From contig DS995276.1 in the NCBI GenBank assembly GCA_000156115.1, positions 1,129,523-1,193,522 on the forward strand: a DNA stretch of 64,000 nt, in the 5' to 3' direction. Source of the stretch: Rhodobacteraceae bacterium HTCC2083. Its GTDB lineage: Bacteria; Pseudomonadota; Alphaproteobacteria; Rhodobacterales; Rhodobacteraceae. Under the pieces are notes generated by a model, which had not been told where the DNA came from, did no database searches, and worked only from the letters and a program-made list of their open reading frames with translations. A program made the translations under genes and the position numbers. This document shows, one piece after another, positions 8,268-16,626 of this stretch (the stretch's first letter is position 1; each line of letters begins with the position of its first letter).

Positions 8268-9272
8268 ATGAATTTTCTAATAACACTGACCTTAGGCGCA
8301 TCGTTGCTGATAGGCACGACCGCCATGGCGCAAGACCACATAATGCGCCTCAGCCACGGCGAGAATGAGAACAATCCGACCCATGTCATGGCGGCCAAGT
8401 TCGAAGAGTTGGTTGAGCAATATACAGATGGGCGCATCGACGTTCAGATATTTGGGTCCAACCAGTTGGGCAGCGAACAGGAAGTGGCGCAATCGGTGCG
8501 CACTGGCTCGATCGAGGCCGAAATTCTCTATACTGGTAACCTTGTGCCCCTTGCACCGTCGATTGGCGTCATGATGTTGCCATATGCCTTCACCTCCACG
8601 CAGGAAGCGCACGCGGCAATGGATGCACTGCAAGACCCACTGAATGAGCGCCTGCCCAAAGAGGCTGGCGTCCGTGTGCTGGGCTACTTGGAGAAAGGCT
8701 TCAGAGTTCTCACTAATAGCGAACGTGAAGTGCGCAATCTTGAAGACCTTCAAGGCCTTAAAATTCGAGTTTCAAAGAACAATATTGCGATTGAGACCTT
8801 CCGCTCTTGGGGGCTCGATCCCATTCCAATGGCTTGGGCTGAAGTATTTCCTGCACTACAACAGGGGGTGATCGACGGCCAAGAAAACCCATATACCACG
8901 GCTGTTTCGATGAAGTTCAACGAGGTACAGAGCTATATCACTGAGATCCACTATCTGATCTGGTCAGGTCCGCTGATCGTTTCTGAGCGTTGGTATCAAG
9001 GGCTTGATGCCGACCTGCAAGAGGCACTCAACAAAGCTGGTCGTGAGGCGGCCGCCTTTGGTCGGGCCAACAGCGCATCTGAGACAGAAGTTGCAATGAG
9101 GGCCCTGGTTGAAATGGGAATGACACTGAGCGGCGCGCCGGAAGATGAAGAAAAATGGCAAGAAGCTGCACGCGCGCTCTGGCCATCTTTCGCTGAAGAG
9201 ATTGGCGGTGAAGAATGGGTTACGGAGGCGAGCAGCATCATCGCTGAGGCGACAGCAGACCTGTCTAACTAA
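8268..9272 (+). CDS. dctP: TRAP transporter periplasmic solute-binding protein (DctP family)
   Basis: This 334-residue exported binding protein has a signal peptide of about 21 residues, cleaved near TAMA-Q. The mature part shows DctP/TeaA features. GIRVLTNSEREV-like and LQGLKIRV segments precede the substrate-carboxylate region, and AWAEVFPALQQGVIDGQENP is the diagnostic helix. A strong Shine-Dalgarno sequence (GAGGAGG) lies just upstream. It captures the acid for the DctQM permease. Ligand identity is unknown; the gene context suggests a 3-hydroxy carboxylate. It is the last gene of the coupled set; a 472-base gap follows. Confidence 0.9.
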   Translation: MNFLITLTLGASLLIGTTAMAQDHIMRLSHGENENNPTHVMAAKFEELVEQYTDGRIDVQIFGSNQLGSEQEVAQSVRTGSIEAEILYTGNLVPLAPSIGVMMLPYAFTSTQEAHAAMDALQDPLNERLPKEAGVRVLGYLEKGFRVLTNSEREVRNLEDLQGLKIRVSKNNIAIETFRSWGLDPIPMAWAEVFPALQQGVIDGQENPYTTAVSMKFNEVQSYITEIHYLIWSGPLIVSERWYQGLDADLQEALNKAGREAAAFGRANSASETEVAMRALVEMGMTLSGAPEDEEKWQEAARALWPSFAEEIGGEEWVTEASSIIAEATADLSN

Positions 9273-9744
9273 TAAAACGACTAAATCTGGCGCGACGGCA
9301 ACCTTCGCGCCAGACACTCTAAATTTCCTTACGCGACTTGCGGAACATGACGAAATTCTTCAAGGCGTTCGGGGATATCTGGGTTTGTTTTGGATTGATG
9401 TTGACGCCGTTACAGCAGATGTTTCCTACACTTCCAACGAAATATACAAAGGCATCTTTGAATGCGACGTCGCTTTATGGCGGGTGTTTGAAACTGCCGC
9501 TACTCTTCACCTGTCACGAAAAACATCGGCTACTTTGAAAGAACGGCATAGCACATGACACCCTTTCGATCGCTCATGTTGATTTTGATCTCGGCGAAGT
9601 CGGACATATGATTGTTCTCCGTGCTGCGCTTTGCCTTCACTACGCCAAGGGTAATGCTCGTGCCAAGGGTCTAGGATTTCATCGTTGAACGCACCTCTTG
9701 AAAAAACTGCAGCCCGTCGGCCTAGTCCCGAAGCGGACAGCACG
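9273..9744. other. Gap between TRAP operon and glycerate kinase
   Basis: About 470 bases without a gene I can support. Open frames here (for example 9338-9538) have no family signature. Around 9560-9680 the DNA reads weakly as coding on the plus strand (HVDFDLGEVGHM), which could be a decayed remnant. A TTG at 9685 with an AGGA eight bases upstream is an alternative start for the following kinase. Confidence 0.35.
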
Positions 9745-11004
9745 ATGATCACTGAAGATCGCGCGTTCCTGAGGGCGCTTTTTGAAGCGGCCGTGTCCGC
9801 GGCTGATCCTTACCTAGCTATTAAAGCTCACCTACCCAAACCACCCAAAGGTCGCACAGTTGTGATCGGCGCGGGCAAAGGTGCCGCCCAACTCGCGCGC
9901 ACTTTTGAGCAACAGTGGACAGGCCCGCTCACGGGGGTGGTTGTCACGCGGTATGGATATGACGTGCCATGTGACCGGATCACCGTTTTGACGGCTGCGC
10001 ACCCGGTACCGGATCAGGCCGGACTGGATGCATCCCACCAAATCCTTGATACTCTACAAAACTTAACGGTGGACGATCTTGTTGTCGCTCTGATCTGTGG
10101 CGGCGGATCCGCACTGTTGCCGATGCCGCTGGGTGATCTGACGCTGGAGGACGAGATTGACCTCAATACTTCTTTGCTGCACTCTGGAGCCCCCATTTCA
10201 GTGATGAACGCCGTCCGCGGACAATTTAGTGCGATCAAAGGTGGCCGACTCGCCCATGTGGCCCATCCCGCCAAGGTCGTGACCTTGGTCGTTTCGGATG
10301 TGCCTGGCGATGATCCTGCCCAAGTGGCCTCTGGTCCTACGATTCCAAGCACCACGTCACGAGATGAAGTGCGCGGCTTAATTAAAGTTTGGGGCATTTC
10401 TTTAAATCCCCGTCTTGCGCAATGGTTGGAAACTGACGATGCTGAAGCACCACATCCCCATGATCCAGCATTTGCACGTGACGAAGTGGTAATTGTCGCC
10501 TCGGCACGAAAGTCGCTGGAAGCCGCGGCAGAATGCGCAAGAGAGATCGGGATACCTGCTGTCATTATCTCTGACCAAATCGAAGGCGAGGCTAAAGAAA
10601 TCGCCAAGATGCACGCCGCAATCGTGGCAGAAATCTCGCTCACAGGTCAGCCATTTGCACGACCTGTCGTGCTGCTGTCGGGAGGGGAAACGACCGTCAC
10701 ACTTTCTGGATCCGGCAAAGGTGGCCGCAATTCAGAGTTTGCGTTGTCATTGGCGCTGACAGGCGCTGAAGTTCCGTTTTCTGCGCTTGTAGCCGACACT
10801 GATGGGATTGACGGGTCCGAGGAAAATGCCGGCGCATTCGCTTCAGGCCAAAGTGCAAAGCGCCTGAAGTTGTTGGGGATTAGCCCAGAGGCACTACTCG
10901 CAAATCACGACTCATGGACCGCATTTGATGCCCTAGATGACCTCTTCTCGCCCGGCCCCACTGGCACTAATGTAAACGACTTTCGGGCTATTCTAATAAG
11001 ATGA
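9745..11004 (+). CDS. Glycerate 2-kinase (MOFRL/GckA-TtuD family)
   Basis: This 419-residue protein matches the D-glycerate 2-kinase family, often annotated hydroxypyruvate reductase, which phosphorylates D-glycerate to 2-phosphoglycerate. The N-terminal DUF4147 domain has VVIGAGKGAAQLA, LICGGGSALLP and VVSDVPGDDPAQVASGPT. The C-terminal MOFRL domain has LLSGGETTVT, GKGGRNSEFAL and DTDGIDGSEENAGAF. I chose ATG at 9745 because relatives start near MITEDRAFLRALF; TTG at 9685 would add 20 residues. The gene follows the TRAP operon in the same direction and may finish the pathway by sending a three-carbon fragment into glycolysis; that link is inferred. Confidence 0.85.
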   Translation: MITEDRAFLRALFEAAVSAADPYLAIKAHLPKPPKGRTVVIGAGKGAAQLARTFEQQWTGPLTGVVVTRYGYDVPCDRITVLTAAHPVPDQAGLDASHQILDTLQNLTVDDLVVALICGGGSALLPMPLGDLTLEDEIDLNTSLLHSGAPISVMNAVRGQFSAIKGGRLAHVAHPAKVVTLVVSDVPGDDPAQVASGPTIPSTTSRDEVRGLIKVWGISLNPRLAQWLETDDAEAPHPHDPAFARDEVVIVASARKSLEAAAECAREIGIPAVIISDQIEGEAKEIAKMHAAIVAEISLTGQPFARPVVLLSGGETTVTLSGSGKGGRNSEFALSLALTGAEVPFSALVADTDGIDGSEENAGAFASGQSAKRLKLLGISPEALLANHDSWTAFDALDDLFSPGPTGTNVNDFRAILIR

Positions 11005-11160
11005 CCATAGGCTCTAACAGAGCTGGACGGTTGCGCGTATTTCTGCACGGTACTGCTTAAATATGGTGAGCGTTAAAAACCACGGATAGTCCTGACAATT
11101 ACGAGCCTTCTCTTTCGGCAAAGCAGCCATCCATGTAGTCTGCAACATCGGTCGCTTTGG

Positions 11161-11181
11161 GCTGATTGTGTTGAAAAACTC
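11161..11181 (+). repeat. Left terminal inverted repeat of IS1182-type element
   Basis: Twenty-one bases that are the exact reverse complement of 12693-12713. The match stops sharply on both sides, which defines the element end. Confidence 0.9.
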
Positions 11182-11240
11182 TTGCTTGATCGAATGGTCA
11201 ATCGCTGATTCAATTCCTTTATTGATTGGGGGATTTGGCG

Positions 11241-12622
11241 ATGATGGGACCAAAGCAGGAGGCGCAAGCGGCGCTGTTCTATGAGTTCTCTCTGGAGGAT
11301 CACGTTCCACAAGATCACCTGCTGCGGTCGATTGATCGGTTTGTGGATTTGAGCGGCATCCGCGCGCATCTTTCGGATTTCTATAGCCATACAGGCCGTC
11401 CTTCAATTGATCCTGAGTTACTGATCCGGATGCTGCTCGTTGGGTATTGCTCTGGCATCAGGTCCGAACGCCGCCTGTGCGAGGAGGTGCATCTGAACCT
11501 GGCATATCGATGGTTTTGTCGCCTTGATCTGACGGACCGGATTCCTGATCACTCCAGCTTTTCCAAGAACCGTCACGGTCGCTTCCGCGAGAGTGATCTT
11601 CTGCGCCACGTATTTGAGACGACCGTCGCGCGTTGCATGGAGGAAGGGCTCGTGGGCGGTCAGGGATTTGCCGTGGATGCCAGTTTGATAAGCGCTGATG
11701 TCCAGAAACAGAACTCCAGCAACCCTGATGATTGGGCAGCCCGTATGACCGACCCCGATGATGCATCACGTGCTGTACGGGAATATCTCGACACCTTGGA
11801 CGACGAGGCCTTTGGTGCGGCTACGACAACCAAGCCCAAGTTCACTGCTCATGCCGATCCGGCCAGCCAATGGACAGCCGCACGCAAAGGTCCCGCTTTC
11901 TTTGCCTATTCTACCAACTATCTGATCGATACAGATCACAGTATCATCGTTGATGTGGATGCCAGCCGCTCGAACAGAACCGCCGAGGTTGGTGCCATGC
12001 GCAAGATGATCGACCGAACCGAAGAGTGCTTTGGCTTGAAGCCGGATTGGATCGCCGCAGATACGGCCTATGGGTCTTCTGACAACCTTGTTTGGCTGAC
12101 CACAAAACGTAAGATCCTGCCCTTCATTCCCGTCTTTGATAAGGGCGAGCGTACTGATGGAACTACTCCAGATCAGACTTCACTTGGGATGATGAGAACG
12201 ACCGCTACATCTGTCCTGGCGGCAAAGAGATGAAGCATACGAGGCGCACCTATTCCGATCCCGCCCGGAACGCTCCAGAATGGAAAGCGCGCAAATACCG
12301 GGCCCTTAAATCTGATTGCACCGATTGCCCATTAAAAGCCAAATGCTGCCCAAAAACAGAAGCGCGCGCGATCCACCGCGAGAAATATGAGATCGTCCGA
12401 GAATTTGCCCGTCAATGTACAGCATCAGACTTCAATCAAACCGCACAGAACCGCCGAAAGAAAGTCGAGATGCTCTTCGCCCACCTCAAACGCATCCTTG
12501 GCTTGGCCAGGCTCCGATTGCGCGGCCCATACGGCGTCCAAGATGAATTTACCCTCGCAGCAATCGCCCAAAACCTTCGGAAACTCGCAAAACTCAAGCC
12601 GTTGGTGCCCGCCACAGGCTAA
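11241..12622 (+). pseudogene. IS1182-family transposase, frameshifted
   Basis: The first frame (ATG at 11241 or 11244 to 12233) encodes the N-terminal DUF772 domain (EFSLEDHVPQDHLLRSIDRF) and most of the DDE domain, including VDASLISADV and AADTAYGSS. Near position 12170 one base appears to be missing. Downstream, RSDFTWDDENDRYICPGG continues in another frame and runs into the 12230-12622 segment, which has the zinc-like CTDCPLKAKCC and the C-terminal QNRRKKVEMLFAHLKR. A continuous protein would be about 460 residues. IS1182 transposases are normally a single frame, so this copy is probably inactive. Sequencing error is the alternative. Confidence 0.82.
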
Positions 12623-12692
12623 CATCGTGGTCGACATACAGACGTCCAAGTAAAATCAATGCGATAACCCTCTTCGAAAGGCTGAAACCAAC

Positions 12693-12713
12693 GAGTTTTT
12701 CAACACAATCAGC
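12693..12713 (-). repeat. Right terminal inverted repeat of IS1182-type element
   Basis: Exact reverse complement of 11161-11181; marks the right end of the element. Confidence 0.9.
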
Positions 12714-12785
12714 TCTCACCCGCCATTCGCTGCACTTTGCACCAAGGTCTGCTTTGGGTTTGAGAGACCGGTCACCTGAAGGCCA

Positions 12786-12809
12786 AAATCGGGACCGCTT
12801 TTAGGACCG
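12786..12809 (+). repeat. Island-end arm motif, copy 2
   Basis: AAATCGGGACCGCTTTTAGG plus ACCG, two mismatches to copy 1, again starting exactly 86 bp before the core (12872). Confidence 0.65.
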
Positions 12810-12871
12810 TTCTTAATCAAGCGGCATGTCGTAAGTAACTATTATTGCTTGATAATCCTACGCTTTAGAAG

Positions 12872-12888
12872 TCCTCTCCTGGGCACCA
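12872..12888 (+). repeat. tRNA 3'-end-like attachment core, copy 2
   Basis: Identical 17-bp core TCCTCTCCTGGGCACCA. It marks the boundary between the catabolic island and the next one. The flanking bases differ on both sides, as expected for att sites sharing only a core. Confidence 0.75.
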
Positions 12889-12938
12889 CTAATCTCTTAA
12901 AATCCATATTTTTATAGCTATTATGGGCGTGCTTTGAG

Positions 12939-12978
12939 AAGTTTCGTACCAAATTAGCCCAAAGTTTCGTACCAAATT
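12939..12978. repeat. 17-bp tandem direct repeat, 23-bp period
   Basis: AAGTTTCGTACCAAATT occurs at 12939-12955 and 12962-12978. It could be a pair of protein-binding sites (iterons) or nested ends of decayed insertion sequences. No function can be assigned. Confidence 0.5.
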
Positions 12979-13130
12979 GGCGAGCGTCGCTGAAGTGTTT
13001 TCGACACTCTCGACCAAATGCTCAGCCCAACATGCTCAACTGATTCACTTGGGCAGAGTAGAATCTGTGTTTGCCCAGCGCATCGAGCAATTAATGCCCA
13101 TACTGTTGTTGCTGTCGAAACATCCTTTCG

Positions 13131-13168
13131 TTGTGAAAACCTGTCACCTAGCTCACAGGTTTTCACAA
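13131..13168. repeat. 14-bp perfect inverted repeat with 10-base spacer
   Basis: TTGTGAAAACCTGT (13131-13144) is the exact complement of ACAGGTTTTCACAA (13155-13168), with spacer CACCTAGCTC. As RNA it would form a stable hairpin with no U-run after it. As DNA it could be an operator or recombination site. It lies in the gene-poor junction before the bactofilin gene. Confidence 0.6.
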
Positions 13169-13514
13169 ACGTGCTTAACCTCGCTTAGCTGTCTGTGTGG
13201 TGCTGCCGTGGCATGAGTTCAGGCTGAGTTGACTCTCACAGGCCACTACAGAGTCTCCCACAGCCCTCTCAGGTGCATTTCTATCGTGGTTCAGGCGTCT
13301 ATCAATCGTATTCAACCAGATGAGGTTTCACCTTGGCATTAAGTCATGGGGTGTTAGGCTTGCTTGAGTTGATATTGGTGGCTCAAATGGCTGGATGTAT
13401 TTCACTTTATGTCATCCAATTGGAACATCGGAAATGCGGCCCTGCCAGTCGTTGACTTATGCTCAACAGAAAAACTAGTTAATCTAATACGAAATGTAAA
13501 AGGCGTTCCTGACG

Positions 13515-13898
13515 ATGCTCTCCAAACCAGTAAGTCCAAAATCTGATGTTCCTGCTTCTATCTTAAAGGACACCAAGCAACGCCGCTCAGTTCTACACGA
13601 CGGCATTATGATTAAAGGTGATTGGCAAAGCGATGGTATCGTTGAGTTCGGTGGTGCGATCACTGGCGATCTAACAGTAGACGTGCTGATTGTAACATCT
13701 ACAGGAACGGTTGAGGGCAACGTAAGAGCAAGATCGGTCACGGTAGAGGGGCAGTTAAACGGTACTATCGCAGCTATTGATGTTACTTTGTCCCCTACAG
13801 CGATTGTGAAGGGTGAAATTGAAGCAGAGGGAATTCAAATAGATTTTGGCGCGCAAGTCGAAGGCCGTTTAACTGCAAAAGGTGAGGCTAAAAATTAA
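13515..13898 (+). CDS. Bactofilin (polymer-forming cytoskeletal protein)
   Basis: This 127-residue protein has the bactofilin core: about six beta-helix turns from residue 40 to 120 with the repeating hydrophobic-Gly pattern (IMIKGDWQSDGIVEFGG, GTVEGNVRARSVTVEGQLNG, GAQVEGRLTA). It is flanked by short polar N- and C-terminal tails. Bactofilins assemble without nucleotides into membrane-associated filaments that position cell-wall or polar machinery. It is a lone gene within island DNA rather than beside a peptidoglycan hydrolase, so its partner cannot be named. Confidence 0.85.
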   Translation: MLSKPVSPKSDVPASILKDTKQRRSVLHDGIMIKGDWQSDGIVEFGGAITGDLTVDVLIVTSTGTVEGNVRARSVTVEGQLNGTIAAIDVTLSPTAIVKGEIEAEGIQIDFGAQVEGRLTAKGEAKN

Positions 13899-13959
13899 TA
13901 CCCCTGCTTACTTGGGATAACTCCACGAACCCCACCTCTGGGGTCAGAGTGAAACCTGT

Positions 13960-14112
13960 ATGCGGGAGGCACTAGCTGCTGTTGCCTCAGATAATGAGGA
14001 CACTTCAGCCGTCAAGATGTCTCCACAGCTCCAACATCGGCTAAGAGGCGCGTTAAACGCTGCAGGCTTCAAGAGGCAACGCAGGAACGCGCTGACTAAG
14101 GACATTACTTAA
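13960..14112 (+). CDS. Possible 50-residue ORF, perhaps a gene remnant
   Basis: A short open frame, opening with MREALAAVASDNEDTSAVKM, with a basic C-terminus (GALNAAGFKRQRRNALTKD). The tail resembles the last helix of mobile-element replication or primase proteins, so it may be the end of a decayed gene rather than a working one. No clear ribosome binding site is seen. Treat as tentative. Confidence 0.25.
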   Translation: MREALAAVASDNEDTSAVKMSPQLQHRLRGALNAAGFKRQRRNALTKDIT

Positions 14113-14183
14113 TTTTAGGTTGTATCAGATCGATTTGATACTAACATCGAGCGTGACGGAAACTTGAAAATACGGGATTTGAA

Positions 14184-14627
14184 ATGCAGAAAATGTTTGG
14201 GCTAATGACTTTAAGTTTTTTTTTAAGTGCAACCAGCCCCCTCTATGCAGACAACTATTTCCAGCCCAAAAGAGGGACGCCTATTCGCTCCGCTTTGATG
14301 GATGCCATCCGCCCGCACATCGAGTGGGAACTCGGGCAACCCGTTGAATTTGTTGTGAACGAATTAAGAGCCTCAGGAAATTATGCTATGGCTTTTTTGG
14401 CACCCCAAAGACCTGGTGGAACAAAAATTGATCTGTTGAAAACGCCTGGATTTCAGCGTGGATCCTTGGAGCCAGATTATATGGATGGTACGGCGGTGGC
14501 CGTTTTATACGAGAGAAAAAGAGAAACTTGGGTCGCAGTCCACCATTCTATTGGTGCAACCGATGTCTGGTTTGCCGAACCTGAGCTTTGCTCTCAATAT
14601 GGGGCAGTAATCCCCGAATTCTGCTAA
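14184..14627 (+). CDS. Small secreted protein of unknown function
   Basis: This 147-residue protein has an N-terminal signal peptide (about 1-22, cleaved near LYA-DN). The mature domain begins with KRGTPIRSALMDAIRPHIEW, has a central VEFVVNELR...AMAFLAPQRPGG segment, and ends VHHSIGATDVWFAEPELCSQ with two cysteines that could pair. The shape (helix, then beta strands, C-terminal Cys pair) resembles small periplasmic proteins found beside envelope or antagonism genes, but I do not recognise a named family. A second signal-peptide protein follows after 24 bases in the same direction, so the two probably form an operon. Confidence 0.7.
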   Translation: MQKMFGLMTLSFFLSATSPLYADNYFQPKRGTPIRSALMDAIRPHIEWELGQPVEFVVNELRASGNYAMAFLAPQRPGGTKIDLLKTPGFQRGSLEPDYMDGTAVAVLYERKRETWVAVHHSIGATDVWFAEPELCSQYGAVIPEFC

Positions 14628-14651
14628 CTAAAAAAGATCTGGAACTGGGCT

Positions 14652-15098
14652 ATGAAAAAACATTATTCCCTCATGCTGACCTTAGCGGCGTTGCTATTTT
14701 CGAGTCAGCTAGCAGCAGATCAATGCATCGATTTTGGGACAACCGCATTTTCTTGTACGATAGAAAAAAACAGGAAAACCGTTTCGGTATGTGTGAACAG
14801 TAATAAGATCATGCGGTATCAATATGGCAAAAGAAATGCAGTGCCGGAGTTGGAGTTGTATGCCAGTTCAAAAGATAATTTTGATGGGTTTTACAATCAT
14901 GGCATTGGGAGATACCTCTGGCACGAAGCAACTTTTCCGAATGCTGGTTATAGCTACGTAGTAGGCTTTACCGTCGATAGGCTGGACGAAAACCACTCTA
15001 TCGCAGGTTCAGTTTCAGTAATGAAAGATGGCAGCCCCGTAGCGACATTGGTTTGTAATGAAAGCAGCATCTACAATAACATGGATGTATTATACTGA
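14652..15098 (+). CDS. Small secreted protein of unknown function
   Basis: This 148-residue protein has a signal peptide (about 1-22, ending QLAA-DQ). The mature part begins QCIDFGTTAFSCTIEKNRKT, carries four cysteines (C25, C35, C47 and one near 134) that could make disulfides, and has a KRNAVPELELYASS segment in the middle. It is probably periplasmic or outer-surface. It lies 24 bases behind another secreted protein gene and is likely co-transcribed with it. The base composition is AT-richer than the core genes, consistent with transfer. No family is assigned. Confidence 0.7.
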   Translation: MKKHYSLMLTLAALLFSSQLAADQCIDFGTTAFSCTIEKNRKTVSVCVNSNKIMRYQYGKRNAVPELELYASSKDNFDGFYNHGIGRYLWHEATFPNAGYSYVVGFTVDRLDENHSIAGSVSVMKDGSPVATLVCNESSIYNNMDVLY

Positions 15099-15218
15099 AG
15101 ATGAATAATGTCTGTGGTTAGGGTTTTTGATTCCAAGCGCTACGTAGGATGCGACGAAGTTCAGGTTCCTTGTCGTACTGTATGATGAAGCTGTCATGGA
15201 TGCACAGAACTGGAATGG

Positions 15219-15575
15219 TTATAGCTTTTCAATGTAACCGGCCTCAACCAACATCGCTTCAACATCTACAACTTTGCGTGGAATATGGAGACCATTATAT
15301 TGGCTACCGACTGTGTAGGCATTTCTGCCTTTACTGAATCCAACACTGATGGATGGGTCTTTGAGCCACTTCACGTATAGGTCGAGAATGAGCACCCTGA
15401 GGCTTTCCCTTACCGTCCTCTTCGGCTTGTGATTACCTTTACGCTCTAACACCGACAATCCAGCTTCATCATACAACTGATCGCACAAGGCTTTGATCTC
15501 TGGTTGGTCCGACCATGTGTGAACATCCAGCTTTTTTGAGTTCCAGCGGTCAAACTTGGGAAGGTCATCTGTCAT
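15219..15575 (-). CDS. Conserved-looking hypothetical protein
   Basis: This 118-residue soluble protein, rich in charged residues, reads MTDDLPKFDRWNSKKLDVHT near the start and ends with PRKVVDVEAMLVEAGYIEKL. The C-terminal part looks like a small helical DNA-binding-type domain, and related proteins tend to be longer, so this may be the N-terminal portion of a truncated gene. A GGTGAGCC ribosome-binding-like sequence precedes the start. Function is not recognised. Confidence 0.55.
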   Translation of the reverse strand: MTDDLPKFDRWNSKKLDVHTWSDQPEIKALCDQLYDEAGLSVLERKGNHKPKRTVRESLRVLILDLYVKWLKDPSISVGFSKGRNAYTVGSQYNGLHIPRKVVDVEAMLVEAGYIEKL

Positions 15576-15658
15576 TGGCTCACCTCATTTTGTCGTCAAT
15601 CCAACAGGTGTGATCCAATAAATCAGCTTTATGACCTTCACAGATGGACTGTATTAGT

Positions 15659-15943
15659 TCATGCGCTGCCGATTACTTCACCAGCATGTGCACTAACCAT
15701 TGTCATTGGAAAGTCACTAGCTGCTGAGGCTCGGATTTCAGCAATTTTTGCACTAGCGGCTTCAGCTGCGGCTGCGTCTGAATAGTGGGTCACAACACAT
15801 GAACTTAATTCACCTGTTCTCACCATTTGAACACCAGTAGCTCCAACAGACATAATCATAGGAAGAAACTTATCTCGTACAGCTGCAATTGTTTCATCTG
15901 ACATGTCAGTCGAAGTCCAATGTGATATAGTAATAAATGCCAT
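15659..15943 (-). CDS. Dimeric alpha/beta-barrel-like small protein
   Basis: This 94-residue protein (MAFITISHWTSTDMSDETI...) has the beta-alpha-beta pattern of ferredoxin-like dimeric barrel proteins (antibiotic biosynthesis monooxygenase-like or stress-responsive A/B barrel folds). The start at 15943 is preferred over an upstream one because AAGGAAAG lies six bases before it. No catalytic residue can be named. It is a single minus-strand gene next to an IS6 remnant. Confidence 0.55.
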   Translation of the reverse strand: MAFITISHWTSTDMSDETIAAVRDKFLPMIMSVGATGVQMVRTGELSSCVVTHYSDAAAAEAASAKIAEIRASAASDFPMTMVSAHAGEVIGSA

Positions 15944-16093
15944 AGGGCTTTCCTTCCGTAATTTTTGAATAGGTGGAGGATGCCATTCTTTATCTGCAAA
16001 AGATAGTTTCGATACAAAGCCGTTTTTAACACTGAGACTGAGCGGCATCGTCAAGTTGTTGACCTTCGGTCAACACATGCCTAGCCCACTCAG

Positions 16094-16543
16094 ATGATTG
16101 ATACGATTTCCCGCTCCCGCCTCAAAGGCCACCATTTCCCGGCGCCAATAATTTCCCATGCGGTCTGGGCCTACCATCGCTTCGCCCTGAGTCTGCGCGA
16201 CGTTGAGGATCTGCTCGCTGAGCGGGGTATTACGGTTAGTTATGAAACGATCCAGGCGTGGGTTGGGAAATTCGGCACCGGGATCGCGAAACGGATCCGC
16301 GCAAAGCGCGAACGACCCAGTGATAAATGGCATTTGGATGAAGTGGTCATTATGATCAGAGGCGTAAAGCACTGGCTTTGGCGTGCAGTAGACAGCAACG
16401 GCCTGATTCTTGATACCTTGGTCCAAGCCCGACGCAACACGCGCGCCGCCAAACGGTTTATTTCCAGGTTGATGTCCCGCTGGGGCAAGCCGCGCGTCAT
16501 TGTGACGGACAAGCTCCGCAGCTATGATGCTGCATTGCACTAA
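16094..16543 (+). pseudogene. IS6-family transposase, C-terminally truncated
   Basis: These 149 residues match the N-terminal two thirds of an IS6/IS26-type transposase (HFPAPIISHAVWAYHRFALSL, SYETIQAWV). The first two catalytic acids are visible in WHLDEVV and VTDKLRSYD. The protein ends at AALH, before the third acid (Glu) and the C-terminal basic region, so it cannot be active. Sequence after 16543 is unrelated, which indicates a deletion or a later insertion at that point. Confidence 0.8.
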
Positions 16544-16626
16544 CTTTCAAATTGGACCACTCAAGTGGGGCTGCTCAAGGTGAGAGCGCTGACAACATAG
16601 AAATATTATTGAACAATAGGTGATTC

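Larger units (their letters stand above)
11161..12713 (+). mobile_element. IS1182-family insertion sequence
   Basis: The element is bounded by perfect 21-bp inverted repeats (GCTGATTGTGTTGAAAAACT plus C at 11161-11181; its complement at 12693-12713) and is 1553 bp long. The inside is filled by an IS1182-type transposase frame. No clear target-site duplication is seen next to the repeats. It sits between the glycerate kinase and the second island end. Confidence 0.9.
12714..13514. other. Second island junction, no gene seen
   Basis: These 800 bases hold the second arm (12786) and core (12872), a pair of 17-bp direct repeats (12939-12978) and a 14-bp perfect inverted repeat (13131-13168). Beyond the core, where an island integrase would be expected, no integrase sequence is visible. 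The small frames here have no recognisable family. Confidence 0.5.

Noticed and set aside
9338-9558. Short plus-strand frames after dctP
   Set aside because: No signature, no ribosome binding site; possible remnant only.
12954-13166. 70-codon minus-strand frame over the direct and inverted repeats
   Set aside because: No recognisable domain; it covers non-coding repeats, though an IS remnant cannot be excluded.
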